A stretch of DNA of 64,000 nt from the NCBI GenBank assembly GCA_900316505.1, contig ONDH01000004.1, positions 33,742-97,741 of the forward strand, read 5' to 3'. A model generated the notes under the pieces. That model worked only from the letters and a program-made list of their open reading frames with translations, made no database searches and was not told the DNA's origin. The translations under genes and the position numbers were made by a program. Positions 7,179-14,459 of the stretch are shown piece by piece; positions within the stretch are counted from its first letter, which is position 1; every line of letters starts with the position of its first letter. This DNA comes from an uncultured Prevotellaceae bacterium. GTDB taxonomy: Bacteria; Bacteroidota; Bacteroidia; Bacteroidales; Bacteroidaceae.

Positions 7179-7811
7179 ATGGAAGAAATCATCCTCAATT
7201 TGACGAATGGAGCGCTCGACAACCTGAACTATGGTTGGGTCATATTGTTCATGGCCATCGAAAGTTCATTCATTCCTTTTCCCTCAGAAGTGGTGATGAT
7301 ACCTGCAGCATACATGGCAGCAGAGACGGGCGAGATGTCTTACCCGATGATCATCTTGTGTGGCACGTTGGGTGCCTTGATTGGCGCTTTGATTAACTAT
7401 GGACTTGCTTACTCTTTGGGACGTCCGATTGTGTATGCATTTGCCAACAGCAGGTTCGGACACATGTGTCTGATAGATGCAGAAAAGGTGGAGAAGGCTG
7501 AGGCATACTTTGACAAGCGGGGTGCCATCTCCACTCTGATTGGCAGAATGATTCCTGCCATCCGTCAACTCATCAGCATCCCAGCGGGATTGGCAAAGAT
7601 GAACCTCTTGTCGTTCTGCCTCTACACCTGTCTGGGTGCAGGACTCTGGAACAGCATCCTCGTGGGCATCGGTGCAGCTTTCCATTCGACGATGCCGAAG
7701 CAGGAACTCATCGATATCATCGCGCACTACTCCCACATCATCGGCATTGCTGCCATCATCATCGTCGTGGCGATTGTCGCATACCTTATATATAAAGGGG
7801 TTAAAAAGTGA
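7179..7811 (+). CDS. DedA-family (VTT domain) inner-membrane protein
   Basis: The 210-residue protein has the DedA signature: an early SSFIPFPSEVVMIPAAYMA segment, GALIGALINYGLAYSLGRP, then FDKRGAISTLIGRMIPAIRQLISIPAGLAKM, and a C-terminal span (about 186-205). The F-x-R-x3-P-x3-Q-like arginines and prolines of the family are present. DedA proteins are linked to lipid carrier or phospholipid movement across the inner membrane. The reading frame is open upstream to 7041, but the promoter at 7163-7170 fixes the start at 7179. Confidence 0.92.
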   Translation: MEEIILNLTNGALDNLNYGWVILFMAIESSFIPFPSEVVMIPAAYMAAETGEMSYPMIILCGTLGALIGALINYGLAYSLGRPIVYAFANSRFGHMCLIDAEKVEKAEAYFDKRGAISTLIGRMIPAIRQLISIPAGLAKMNLLSFCLYTCLGAGLWNSILVGIGAAFHSTMPKQELIDIIAHYSHIIGIAAIIIVVAIVAYLIYKGVKK

Positions 7812-7872
7812 GTGCGAGCAAACCGAAAGGCAAATTGTACATTGTACATTGTAAAATTGTAAATGAAAAGAT

Positions 7873-9207
7873 ATGTTTGAAAATTTAAGCGAGAGACTGG
7901 AACGGTCTTTCAAGATACTGAAGGGTGAAGGCAAAATCACCGAAATCAATGTAGCGGAAACGCTGAAGGATGTGCGTAAGGCACTCCTGGAAGCTGACGT
8001 GAACTATAAGGTTGCCAAGACCTTTACCGATACGGTGAAGCAAAAGGCACTGGGTCAGAATGTGCTGACAGCTGTGAAGCCTGGCCAGATGATGGTCAAG
8101 ATTGTACACGACGAGTTGGCAGAACTGATGGGTGGTCAAGCCACTGACTTGAATCTGACAGGACATCCTACAATCATCTTGATGGCAGGTTTGAACGGTG
8201 CTGGTAAGACAACCATGTCAGGCAAGTTGGCATTACGCCTGAAGGCTCAGAATCACAAGAAACCGCTCTTGGCAGCCTGCGACACGTTCCGTCCTGCTGC
8301 AATGGAGCAGCTGCGCGTGTTGGCTGAGCAAGTGGAGGTGCCTTGCTATCTGGAGGAAGGAGCCACTGACCCCATCGCTGTGGCGAAGAATGCCATTCAG
8401 GAAGCTAAAGCGAAGGGATATGATGTAGTGATTGTCGATACAGCTGGTCGTCAGTCAATTGACGAGGAACTGATGCAGCAGATTGAGCAGATTAAGGCCG
8501 CTGTCAATCCGAACGAGACCCTGCTCGTGGTGGATGCCATGACTGGTCAAGACGCAGTCAACACAGCCAAGACCTTCAACGAAAGGTTGGAGATTGACGG
8601 TGTAATCCTCACTAAGCTGGACGGTGATACCCGTGGTGGTGCTGCCCTCTCCATCAGAACCGTCGTGGATAAGCCCATCAAGTTTGTGGGTACGGGCGAG
8701 AAAATGGAAGCCCTCGACGTGTTCCATCCCGAACGCATGGCAGACCGCATCCTCGGTATGGGCGACATCGTCTCATTCGTGGAACGTGCTCAGCAGCAGT
8801 TCGACGAGGAAGAAGCAAAGCGTTTGGAGAAGAAGATTGCGAAGAACAAATTCGACTATAACGATTTCCTCGGACAAATAGGTCAAATCAAGAAGATGGG
8901 TAATATCAAAGATTTGGCTTCGATGATTCCAGGTGTGGGCAAGGCACTGAAAGATGTGGACATCGATGACAATGCGTTCAAGTCTGTTGAGGCTATGATT
9001 GGTTCGATGACTCCTTATGAGAGAGAACACCCTGAATGCATCAACATGTCGCGCAAACAACGTATTGCGAAAGGTGCAGGTGTCTCAATTGACGAGGTGA
9101 ACCGCATCACGAAGCAGTTTGAGCAGATGCGCAAGATGATGCGTCAGATGACCAGCCCCAAGATGGCTCAAGCGATGGCGCAGATGCAGCGAATGAGAAA
9201 ATTCTAA
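7873..9207 (+). CDS. ffh: Signal recognition particle protein Ffh (SRP54)
   Basis: The 444-residue protein has the N-domain (1-90), the GTPase domain with GLNGAGKTT (near 110), DTAGR, TKLDGD and the closing GTGEKMEALDVFHP, and a methionine-rich M domain that binds SRP RNA and signal sequences (QMRKMMRQMTSPKMAQAMAQMQRMRKF region). Length and order are normal. It sits 61 bases after the DedA gene and is followed by folD after 20 bases, so the three may share a transcript. The RNA partner is encoded at 6891-6986. Confidence 0.98.
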   Translation: MFENLSERLERSFKILKGEGKITEINVAETLKDVRKALLEADVNYKVAKTFTDTVKQKALGQNVLTAVKPGQMMVKIVHDELAELMGGQATDLNLTGHPTIILMAGLNGAGKTTMSGKLALRLKAQNHKKPLLAACDTFRPAAMEQLRVLAEQVEVPCYLEEGATDPIAVAKNAIQEAKAKGYDVVIVDTAGRQSIDEELMQQIEQIKAAVNPNETLLVVDAMTGQDAVNTAKTFNERLEIDGVILTKLDGDTRGGAALSIRTVVDKPIKFVGTGEKMEALDVFHPERMADRILGMGDIVSFVERAQQQFDEEEAKRLEKKIAKNKFDYNDFLGQIGQIKKMGNIKDLASMIPGVGKALKDVDIDDNAFKSVEAMIGSMTPYEREHPECINMSRKQRIAKGAGVSIDEVNRITKQFEQMRKMMRQMTSPKMAQAMAQMQRMRKF

Positions 9208-9227
9208 CACATATAATATAAAATAAC

Positions 9228-10106
9228 ATGCAACTGATAGACGGAAAAGCAACAGCGGCAGCCATCAAGGCTGAAATCGCGGAAGAAGTGAAAAGGATTG
9301 TGGATGCTGGAGGTAAGCGTCCCCATCTTGCCGCCATACTTGTCGGACACGACGGAGGCAGTGAGACCTACGTAAAGAACAAGGTGCTGGCATGTGAAGC
9401 ATGCGGCTTCACCTCCACCCTGCTTCGCTTCGAAGACGACATCACTGAAGAGTTCCTTCTCCAGCAGGTGGAAAAACTCAACAAGGATGCCGATGTGGAC
9501 GGTTTTATTGTGCAGCTTCCACTTCCGAAGCACATTTCCGAGCAGAAAATCATCGAAGCTATTGACTACCGCAAGGACGTGGATGGTTTCCATCCCATCA
9601 ATGTAGGACGTATGGCTATCGGACTTCCCTGCTACATCTCCGCCACTCCACTGGGCATTGTCACCTTACTGAAACGCTACAACATCGAGACCAGCGGAAA
9701 GAAGTGCGTCATCCTCGGACGTTCCAACATCGTTGGCAAACCCATGGCGCAACTGATGATGCAGAAGCAGTATGGAGACGCCACCGTCACTGTTTGCCAC
9801 AGCCGTTCGAAGACGCTGAAAGAAGAATGCCGTCAAGCTGACATTATCATCGCAGCCATTGGCAAGCCCAATTTCGTGACAGAAGACATGGTGAAGGAAG
9901 GTGCTGTCATTGTTGATGTGGGCACCACTCGTGTTCCAGATGCCACTCGCAAATCTGGTTTCCGTCTTAATGGCGACGTTGATTTTGAGCACGTCGCTCC
10001 CAAGTGTTCCTTCATCACTCCCGTACCTGGCGGCGTAGGTCCCATGACCATTTGCTCCCTGATGAAGAATACCCTCAGCGCTGGTCGCAAAGAATTCTAT
10101 AAATAG
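9228..10106 (+). CDS. folD: Bifunctional methylenetetrahydrofolate dehydrogenase/cyclohydrolase
   Basis: The 292-residue protein carries the FolD signatures: the catalytic segment [13 protein letters not shown] (Tyr and Lys), [14 protein letters not shown], the NADP-binding [14 protein letters not shown] and the C-terminal [15 protein letters not shown]. It interconverts 5,10-methylene- and 10-formyl-tetrahydrofolate in one-carbon metabolism. It closes the dedA-ffh-folD run and is followed by a hairpin terminator. Confidence 0.98.
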   Translation: MQLIDGKATAAAIKAEIAEEVKRIVDAGGKRPHLAAILVGHDGGSETYVKNKVLACEACGFTSTLLRFEDDITEEFLLQQVEKLNKDADVDGFIVQLPLPKHISEQKIIEAIDYRKDVDGFHPINVGRMAIGLPCYISATPLGIVTLLKRYNIETSGKKCVILGRSNIVGKPMAQLMMQKQYGDATVTVCHSRSKTLKEECRQADIIIAAIGKPNFVTEDMVKEGAVIVDVGTTRVPDATRKSGFRLNGDVDFEHVAPKCSFITPVPGGVGPMTICSLMKNTLSAGRKEFYK

Positions 10107-10150
10107 GCTTATTTCCTGCTTACAGAAGTTCTACAGGGACATAAATACAG

Positions 10151-10198
10151 AAAAAACGAGGAAAAGTGAGGCTAACCCTCAATTTTCTTCGTTTTTTA
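10151..10198 (+). terminator. Terminator after folD
   Basis: AAAAAACGAGGAAAA pairs with TTTTCTTCGTTTTTT (one G-T wobble). The loop region holds a further GAGG/CCTC pair, and a T-run follows. Confidence 0.85.
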
Positions 10199-10200
10199 TT

Positions 10201-10230
10201 TTGTCATTCCCAAAAAACTTCCTACCTTTG
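10201..10230 (+). promoter_or_regulatory. Promoter of tRNA-His
   Basis: TTG at 10201-10203 is followed after 19 bp by TACCTTTG at 10223-10230. This matches the Bacteroidetes consensus closely. Confidence 0.8.
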
Positions 10231-10259
10231 CACTCGCAAAAGGGAAATGACCCTACATG

Positions 10260-10333
10260 GTGGATGTAGTTCAGTTGGTTAGAGCGTCAGATTGTGGTTC
10301 TGAATGTCGTGGGTTCGAGTCCCACCCTCCACC
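10260..10333 (+). tRNA. tRNA-His (anticodon GTG)
   Basis: The cloverleaf is complete: anticodon stem TCAGA/TCTGA, loop TTGTGGT with GTG at 10294-10296, T-arm GTGGG-TTCGAGT-CCCAC, and the extra 5' G typical of tRNA-His encoded at 10259. The acceptor stem GTGGATG/CCTCCAC has a U6-C67 mismatch. CCA is not encoded. A strong promoter precedes it and a perfect terminator follows. Confidence 0.95.
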
Positions 10334-10337
10334 CTCC

Positions 10338-10375
10338 AAGAATCCTTGAAAACCAAATGGTTTTCAAGGATTCTT
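10338..10375 (+). terminator. Terminator after tRNA-His
   Basis: A perfect 18-bp inverted repeat (10338-10355 with 10358-10375) with a 2-base centre is followed by cttttctttattt. The real loop is larger, because a 2-base loop cannot close. Confidence 0.85.
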
Positions 10376-10382
10376 CTTTTCT

Positions 10383-10583
10383 TTATTTCATTCCCGACAG
10401 ACTACTGAAGTTGATACGCACACCCTTGTCGTCAACCATCATGTCCATTCCTCCGTTATTACCGTTGCTGAGAGTCGGCTTGCGTTCACCGTCCAGTATT
10501 TCGCGGCACATGTTCTTGATGTCGGTGACCCGCTGGAGCGTTTCCAGATTGTCACCACTGTAATGAATAGTGATTTTTCTTTG
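10383..10583 (-). pseudogene. C-terminal remnant of an unrecognised gene
   Basis: A 66-codon frame begins directly after a TAA (10586-10584), has no start codon near its beginning, and reads QRKITIHYSGDNLETLQRV, then TDIKNMCREILDGERKPTL and a Gly/Asn/Met/Asp-rich tail to a stop at 10383. Its composition looks protein-like, unlike the other frames. With no start and stop codons directly upstream, it is probably the end of a decayed gene. I do not recognise the family. The rest of the stretch to 11110 holds only the repeat at 10905 and AT-rich tracts. Confidence 0.4.
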
Positions 10584-10904
10584 TTACTACAAAAAATCAT
10601 TGTAAAACATACGAGGAAGCACATCCAAGTTAAAATAGACGTGCTTTTTGTATTTCACAGATGCTTCCGACTCTTCTTCGCAAACATTTATGATGCTACT
10701 GCGTAAGCAATTAGAAGGCTTGCCCACACCAAATATAATTTGAAACTTTGAATTTAAAATTTGAAAGTTTCAAATTTATTTTTGAAAGTTTCAAAAATTT
10801 TTTTGCAACTTTCAAAATAAAACGCGATACGGCAACACGACAAATTGGATACGTAAGAGTCACGAAAATGGCTGTAGAAGACACACGGCCATACAAATAT
10901 AATA

Positions 10905-11003
10905 CTGACACCCGTAAAGCTCACAAGTTTTACGGGTGTCAGTTTATAACTCCTACCTTGTTGTTTAATTTCTTCTCACAGGAACTTGTATGTTGACAAA
11001 TTA
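10905..11003 (-). repeat. Decayed gene-end repeat with hairpin, copy 1
   Basis: A perfect 14-bp inverted repeat (10905-10918 with 10929-10942) is followed by sequence that, read on the minus strand, resembles the end of the secreted-protein gene at 11950-12720: it would read FVNIQVPVRRN and stop, against VVNTPAPVRKK in that gene. The block recurs at 11657-11755 on the other side of the toxin-antitoxin pair. The hairpin may act as a terminator in either direction. Confidence 0.6.
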
Positions 11004-11110
11004 TTCATCAATTCATACAAATACGCTGGGCTTTGTACGTAAAGTTCGCCCTCCTCATCTTGTTATGTTCATGTTTCGTTCGTTAGTTCTCAAATTTTTG
11101 AATTATTATT

Positions 11111-11140
11111 TTGCAGAGAGAAAAGGAATTTGTAACTTTG
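11111..11140 (+). promoter_or_regulatory. Promoter of the toxin-antitoxin operon
   Basis: TTG (11111-11113), a 19-bp spacer and TAACTTTG (11133-11140) match the consensus. The antitoxin ATG is 25 bases downstream. Confidence 0.75.
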
Positions 11141-11164
11141 CAAATAAAATCAAAAGAGAAGAGT

Positions 11165-11368
11165 ATGGCAACTTATGCAATCACAGTGAATGAACGCACT
11201 ATCAATGGCAAGGCGTTGATGGCTTACCTGAAAACCTTGGGGGTATTGACTCATAAATTTTCCTCCAAAGAGAAAGGCAGTTTTCTTCGTTCAAAGGAAG
11301 ACAAATTGGCTGGGCGCATAGAGAAATTTGCATCTTCTGAAGAAATGTTCCAATCATTAGGCATCTGA
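11165..11368 (+). CDS. Type II antitoxin, partner of the YafQ-like toxin
   Basis: The 67-residue protein begins MATYAITVNERTINGKALM and ends KFASSEEMFQSLGI. The start at 11165 is set by the promoter at 11111-11140; the frame is open further upstream. It lies 4 bases before the toxin gene. Small size, position and the partner make it an antitoxin. Its N-terminal part would bind the operon promoter and the C-terminal part the toxin, by analogy with other type II modules. I cannot place it in a named antitoxin family. Confidence 0.75.
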   Translation: MATYAITVNERTINGKALMAYLKTLGVLTHKFSSKEKGSFLRSKEDKLAGRIEKFASSEEMFQSLGI

Positions 11369-11372
11369 ACGT

Positions 11373-11648
11373 ATGTACGAAATCCGAATGACAAAGACTT
11401 TCCGTAAGGATACGGAGCGATGTCGCAAACGGGGATATGATATGGAACTGCTGAAGAAGGCTATCCGTCTGCTTGAAGTGGATGGACAACTGCCTCAAAC
11501 CTATCGACCACATAAATTGTCGAGTGATTATGCAGGATGTTGGGAATGCCATCTTAAAGCCGATTGGCTCCTAATATGGGAACAAAACGATACGGAACTG
11601 ACACTGCTCTTTACAGGCACAGGCACTCATTCCGACCTCTTCGGATAA
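11373..11648 (+). CDS. YafQ/RelE-family mRNA interferase toxin
   Basis: The 91-residue protein matches the YafQ pattern: MTKTFRKDTERCRKRGYD, then RPHKLSSDYAGCWECHLKADWLLIW and a final TGTGTHSDLFG. The candidate catalytic residues correspond to those of YafQ: His47, His60, Asp64 and His86. YafQ-type toxins cut mRNA in the ribosomal A site. The 4-base gap to the antitoxin gene implies one operon, and the hairpin at 11657-11694 ends it. Decayed repeats on both sides suggest the pair was inserted into, or survived, a tandem duplication. Confidence 0.88.
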   Translation: MYEIRMTKTFRKDTERCRKRGYDMELLKKAIRLLEVDGQLPQTYRPHKLSSDYAGCWECHLKADWLLIWEQNDTELTLLFTGTGTHSDLFG

Positions 11649-11656
11649 ACATAATA

Positions 11657-11755
11657 CAGACACCCACAAGGCTCACAAGCTTTACTAGTGTCTGTTTATA
11701 ACTTCTACCCTATTATTTTATTTCTTCCTCACAGGTGCTGTTGTGTTGACAACTT
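11657..11755 (-). repeat. Decayed gene-end repeat with hairpin, copy 2
   Basis: This is the second copy of the block at 10905-11003. CAGACAC (11657) pairs with GTGTCTG (ending 11694). The following minus-strand sequence reads LVNTTAPVRKK and stop, nearly the same end as VVNTPAPVRKK in the gene at 11950-12720. No further coding sequence of the former paralogue is visible. The rest of the gap to 11949 is AT-rich with nothing else recognised. Confidence 0.65.
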
Positions 11756-11949
11756 AGTTAGAAGATTATCATATAAAAACACTGCCCAATGTGTATCATT
11801 TCATGTTTCTCCATACAATATCTATAAAAAGAAGACAAAGCGTTCAGAAATTGGTGATTATTTTTATTGTTGGACCTTTGACACCATAATTTGAAAAAAA
11901 ATCCCAAATTGCTGCTGCTTTTTGATGATGAGTAAGCTCTGTCACACGT

Positions 11950-12720
11950 TTACTTCTTCCTTACAGGTGCAGGTGTATTAACAACGTTGTATTCGTACAA
12001 GCTATCGTTATAATCCACCACGAAAAGCTTCTCAACGTTGCCTTTCTTCTGGAGCTCCATATACTCCACTTTGTACACCATTGGAATCTTGCTGTACTGC
12101 TTGCCGGTTTTCTTGTCAAGCATGAAGAGGAATTTCTTCTCGCTTGTGAAGCCATAGGAACAGAATACATATTTATCGTCGAGGATGAAGATATCGTTGC
12201 TCACCAGATAGTCAGTTTCCCACACGATGCGCTTGTCCTTAATGCTGTAGCTGTACAGTTTACTACCCTTTCCATCAATTTGCTCCGCATAACTGGGGCA
12301 TGCCATATTGAAGAGGATGCACTGGTTATCGCTGTCCCAACGCACATCCTGCACCTCGCAGTAGTGGTTGTCTGTCACATAGCCAAGATTCACGGTCTCC
12401 ACGGGCTGCTTGTCGTGATTGTAGAGCACCACCACAAAATCATACTCGTCGGCACTTGTGGGGAGTCGATAGAAGGCGAGCCATCCCATGTCGATAGGTT
12501 CTGCGATGAAGAGTTCCTTGTCTTCCACTGCTGACACCTTGGGTAGATCGTTGCATTGCACATCCTCACGCAGACGATACATGAAACCGTTAGGTTTGTT
12601 CTTGGAAGAAAGCATCGACTTGTCCCAATTCGTTCCATACCCCTTAAATGCAACCAATCGCTGGGCACTTATCGTGGAGCATGCCACCAATGCCATCAGG
12701 CAGAAAATCATTTTTTTCAT
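11950..12720 (-). CDS. Secreted protein of unknown function
   Basis: The protein has about 256 residues with a clear signal peptide (MKKMIFCLMALVACSTISAQ). The mature part is rich in beta-strand-like segments (YDFVVVLYNHDKQPVETVNLG, CEVQDVRWDSDNQCILFNM, KFLFMLDKKTGKQYSKI) suggesting a propeller-like fold, but I recognise no family. An ATG two codons upstream (12726) is possible. Fragments of its 3' end occur at 11657-11755 and 10905-11003, so it is probably the last intact member of a former tandem family. Confidence 0.75.
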   Translation of the reverse strand: MKKMIFCLMALVACSTISAQRLVAFKGYGTNWDKSMLSSKNKPNGFMYRLREDVQCNDLPKVSAVEDKELFIAEPIDMGWLAFYRLPTSADEYDFVVVLYNHDKQPVETVNLGYVTDNHYCEVQDVRWDSDNQCILFNMACPSYAEQIDGKGSKLYSYSIKDKRIVWETDYLVSNDIFILDDKYVFCSYGFTSEKKFLFMLDKKTGKQYSKIPMVYKVEYMELQKKGNVEKLFVVDYNDSLYEYNVVNTPAPVRKK

Positions 12721-12765
12721 TATCATACTATTTTTTAATGGTTAGGTTATTTATCAAACACAAGG

Positions 12766-12773
12766 CAAATGTA
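12766..12773 (-). promoter_or_regulatory. Promoter -7 box of the secreted-protein gene
   Basis: Read on the minus strand, TACATTTG matches TAnnTTTG and lies about 45 bases before the start codon. No clear -33 TTG is seen. Confidence 0.45.
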
Positions 12774-12907
12774 AGGATTTTAGTTGAGAGAACGGCACAG
12801 TTCCAACTATTTTTATAAGGAAAATGAGTTTTTATTGGTAAGACTGGGGTATAAATCAGTTTCTTGGGCAAAATTAAGATAAAAAGTAATTTTTTTACGA
12901 AATTGTT

Positions 12908-12937
12908 TTGTGGTTTCACGGAAAAGCATTTACTTTG
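12908..12937 (+). promoter_or_regulatory. Promoter of the trp operon
   Basis: TTG (12908-12910), a 19-bp spacer and TTACTTTG (12930-12937) differ from the consensus by one base in the -7 box. The leader peptide starts 26 bases downstream. Confidence 0.65.
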
Positions 12938-12962
12938 CATCCGAATTACAAATTCAAAGAAC

Positions 12963-13022
12963 ATGACACATACGTTTAACGCATATTGGTGGTGGCGTAA
13001 CTTGGGATTCAAAAAATCGTAA
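12963..13022 (+). CDS. trpL: trp operon leader peptide with three Trp codons
   Basis: A 19-codon frame reads MTHTFNAYWWWRNLGFKKS followed by TAA. Three successive TGG codons occupy 12987-12995. It lies between the trp promoter and a hairpin terminator, directly upstream of trpB, which is the classic position for a leader peptide that senses charged tRNA-Trp. Three consecutive Trp codons in a random 19-codon frame are very unlikely. Translation would control the RNA structures at 13016-13103. Confidence 0.93.
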   Translation: MTHTFNAYWWWRNLGFKKS

Positions 13023-13103
13023 GTCAAATGGTCATACCCCTATGCGAAGACAAACATAAAGCATAGCATAAAAGAGCCTGTCGTACTTACGATAGGCTCT
13101 TTT
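13016..13103 (+). promoter_or_regulatory. trp attenuator: antiterminator and terminator
   Basis: The terminator stem is AAAAGAGCCT-G-TCGT (13070-13084) with ACGA-T-AGGCTCTTTT (13089-13103), ending in a T-rich run. A competing pairing joins ATCGTAAGT (13016-13024, which spans the leader stop codon) to ACTTACGAT (13085-13093, the terminator loop and part of its 3' arm). A ribosome stalled at the Trp codons leaves 13016-13024 free, so the antiterminator forms. A ribosome at the stop codon covers it, so the terminator forms. A further small stem CTATGC/GCATAG (13040-13045 with 13061-13066) lies between them. Confidence 0.88.
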
Positions 13104-13165
13104 CTTTTGAAATAGCACAATCATAAAATAAACAGTAAATCGTAAATCAAAAAAATATAAAGTAT

Positions 13166-14362
13166 ATGGTGACATACCAAGTAGATGAAAATGGTTTCTA
13201 CGGACAGTTCGGAGGAGCCTACATTCCAGAGATTCTCTACAAGACAGTGGAGGATTTGAAAAAAGCTTACCTCCCCATCTTGGAGAGTGAGGAGTTCAAG
13301 CGCGAGTATCACGCCTTGCTGAAAGACTATGTTGGACGCCCTTCTCCACTCTACTATGCTAAGCGTATGAGTGAGAAGTATGGTTGTCAGCTCTATCTCA
13401 AGCGTGAAGACCTCAACCACACGGGTGCCCACAAAATCAACAATGCCCTCGGTCAAATTCTCCTTGCCAAGAAGATGGGCAAGAAGCGCATCATTGCCGA
13501 GACAGGTGCAGGTCAGCACGGTGTGGCAACAGCCACCGCTTGTGCACTGATGGACATGCCCTGCACAGTGTATCAAGGAGCCCTTGATGTTCAGCGTCAG
13601 CACGTGAACGTGGAACGCATGAAGATGTTGGGAGCCACGGTGGTGCCAGTAGAGAGTGGCAACAAGACGCTGAAAGATGCCACCAACGAAGCCATCCGCG
13701 ACTGGTGCTGTCATCCTGCCGACACATTTTATATTATAGGCTCAACGGTCGGTCCTCATCCTTATCCCGACATGGTGGCACGTCTGCAGTCAGTCATCTC
13801 CGAGGAAATCAAATGGCAGTTGCAGGAAAAGATTGGCAGAGACTATCCTGATGTGCTGATGGCATGTGTGGGTGGAGGTTCCAATGCCGCTGGCACCATC
13901 TATCATTACATTGACGATGAGCGTGTAAAGATCATCTTGGGAGAGGCAGGAGGACTTGGCATCGATTCAGGTCAGACAGCTGCCAGCATGCAAGTGGGTA
14001 CCGTTGGCATTCTTCACGGAAGCCGCATCAAACTGATGCAAACGGAAGATGGTCAAATCATCGAACCTTACAGCATCTCTGCAGGTCTTGACTATCCAGG
14101 CACAGGTCCCATTCACTGCAACCTCTACGAGACAGGTCGCGCACAGGTACTTCCCGCCAACGATGACGAGGCACTCCGTGCGGCCTTTGAACTGACTCGC
14201 ATGGAAGGTATCATCCCCGCCCTTGAGAGCGCCCACGCATTGGCATTGTTGCCCAAAGTGAAAGATCAGTTCACAAAAGACACCGTAGTGGTGTTGACCG
14301 TGAGCGGAAGAGGCGACAAGGATTTGGACACCTATCTCAAACATCAGACAGCAGTGAGCTAG
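13166..14362 (+). CDS. trpB: Tryptophan synthase beta chain
   Basis: The 398-residue protein has the PLP lysine motif HTGAHKINNALGQ, the GAGQHGVATA segment and the phosphate-binding GGGSNAAG. It joins indole and serine to make tryptophan. It is the first structural gene after the attenuator, and the order trpB-E-G-D-C-F-A places it apart from trpA, which is last. It is of the TrpB1 type by its sequence around the N-terminus (YGQFGGAYIPE). Confidence 0.98.
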   Translation: MVTYQVDENGFYGQFGGAYIPEILYKTVEDLKKAYLPILESEEFKREYHALLKDYVGRPSPLYYAKRMSEKYGCQLYLKREDLNHTGAHKINNALGQILLAKKMGKKRIIAETGAGQHGVATATACALMDMPCTVYQGALDVQRQHVNVERMKMLGATVVPVESGNKTLKDATNEAIRDWCCHPADTFYIIGSTVGPHPYPDMVARLQSVISEEIKWQLQEKIGRDYPDVLMACVGGGSNAAGTIYHYIDDERVKIILGEAGGLGIDSGQTAASMQVGTVGILHGSRIKLMQTEDGQIIEPYSISAGLDYPGTGPIHCNLYETGRAQVLPANDDEALRAAFELTRMEGIIPALESAHALALLPKVKDQFTKDTVVVLTVSGRGDKDLDTYLKHQTAVS

Positions 14363-14459
14363 TAAACAACTCAACAATCTGGAGTTATCGCTGCGCTCGA
14401 AGTAATCGAAGTTTATGGAGTTAACGACATTCAGTAATAGCTACAACACAACAAACAAC

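Noticed and set aside
9228..9240. Riboswitch before folD
   Set aside because: Only 20 bases separate ffh and folD, too few for a structured leader.
10748..11193. Two short plus-strand frames before the antitoxin gene
   Set aside because: They run through AT-rich tracts and the decayed repeat, and lie upstream of the toxin-antitoxin promoter.
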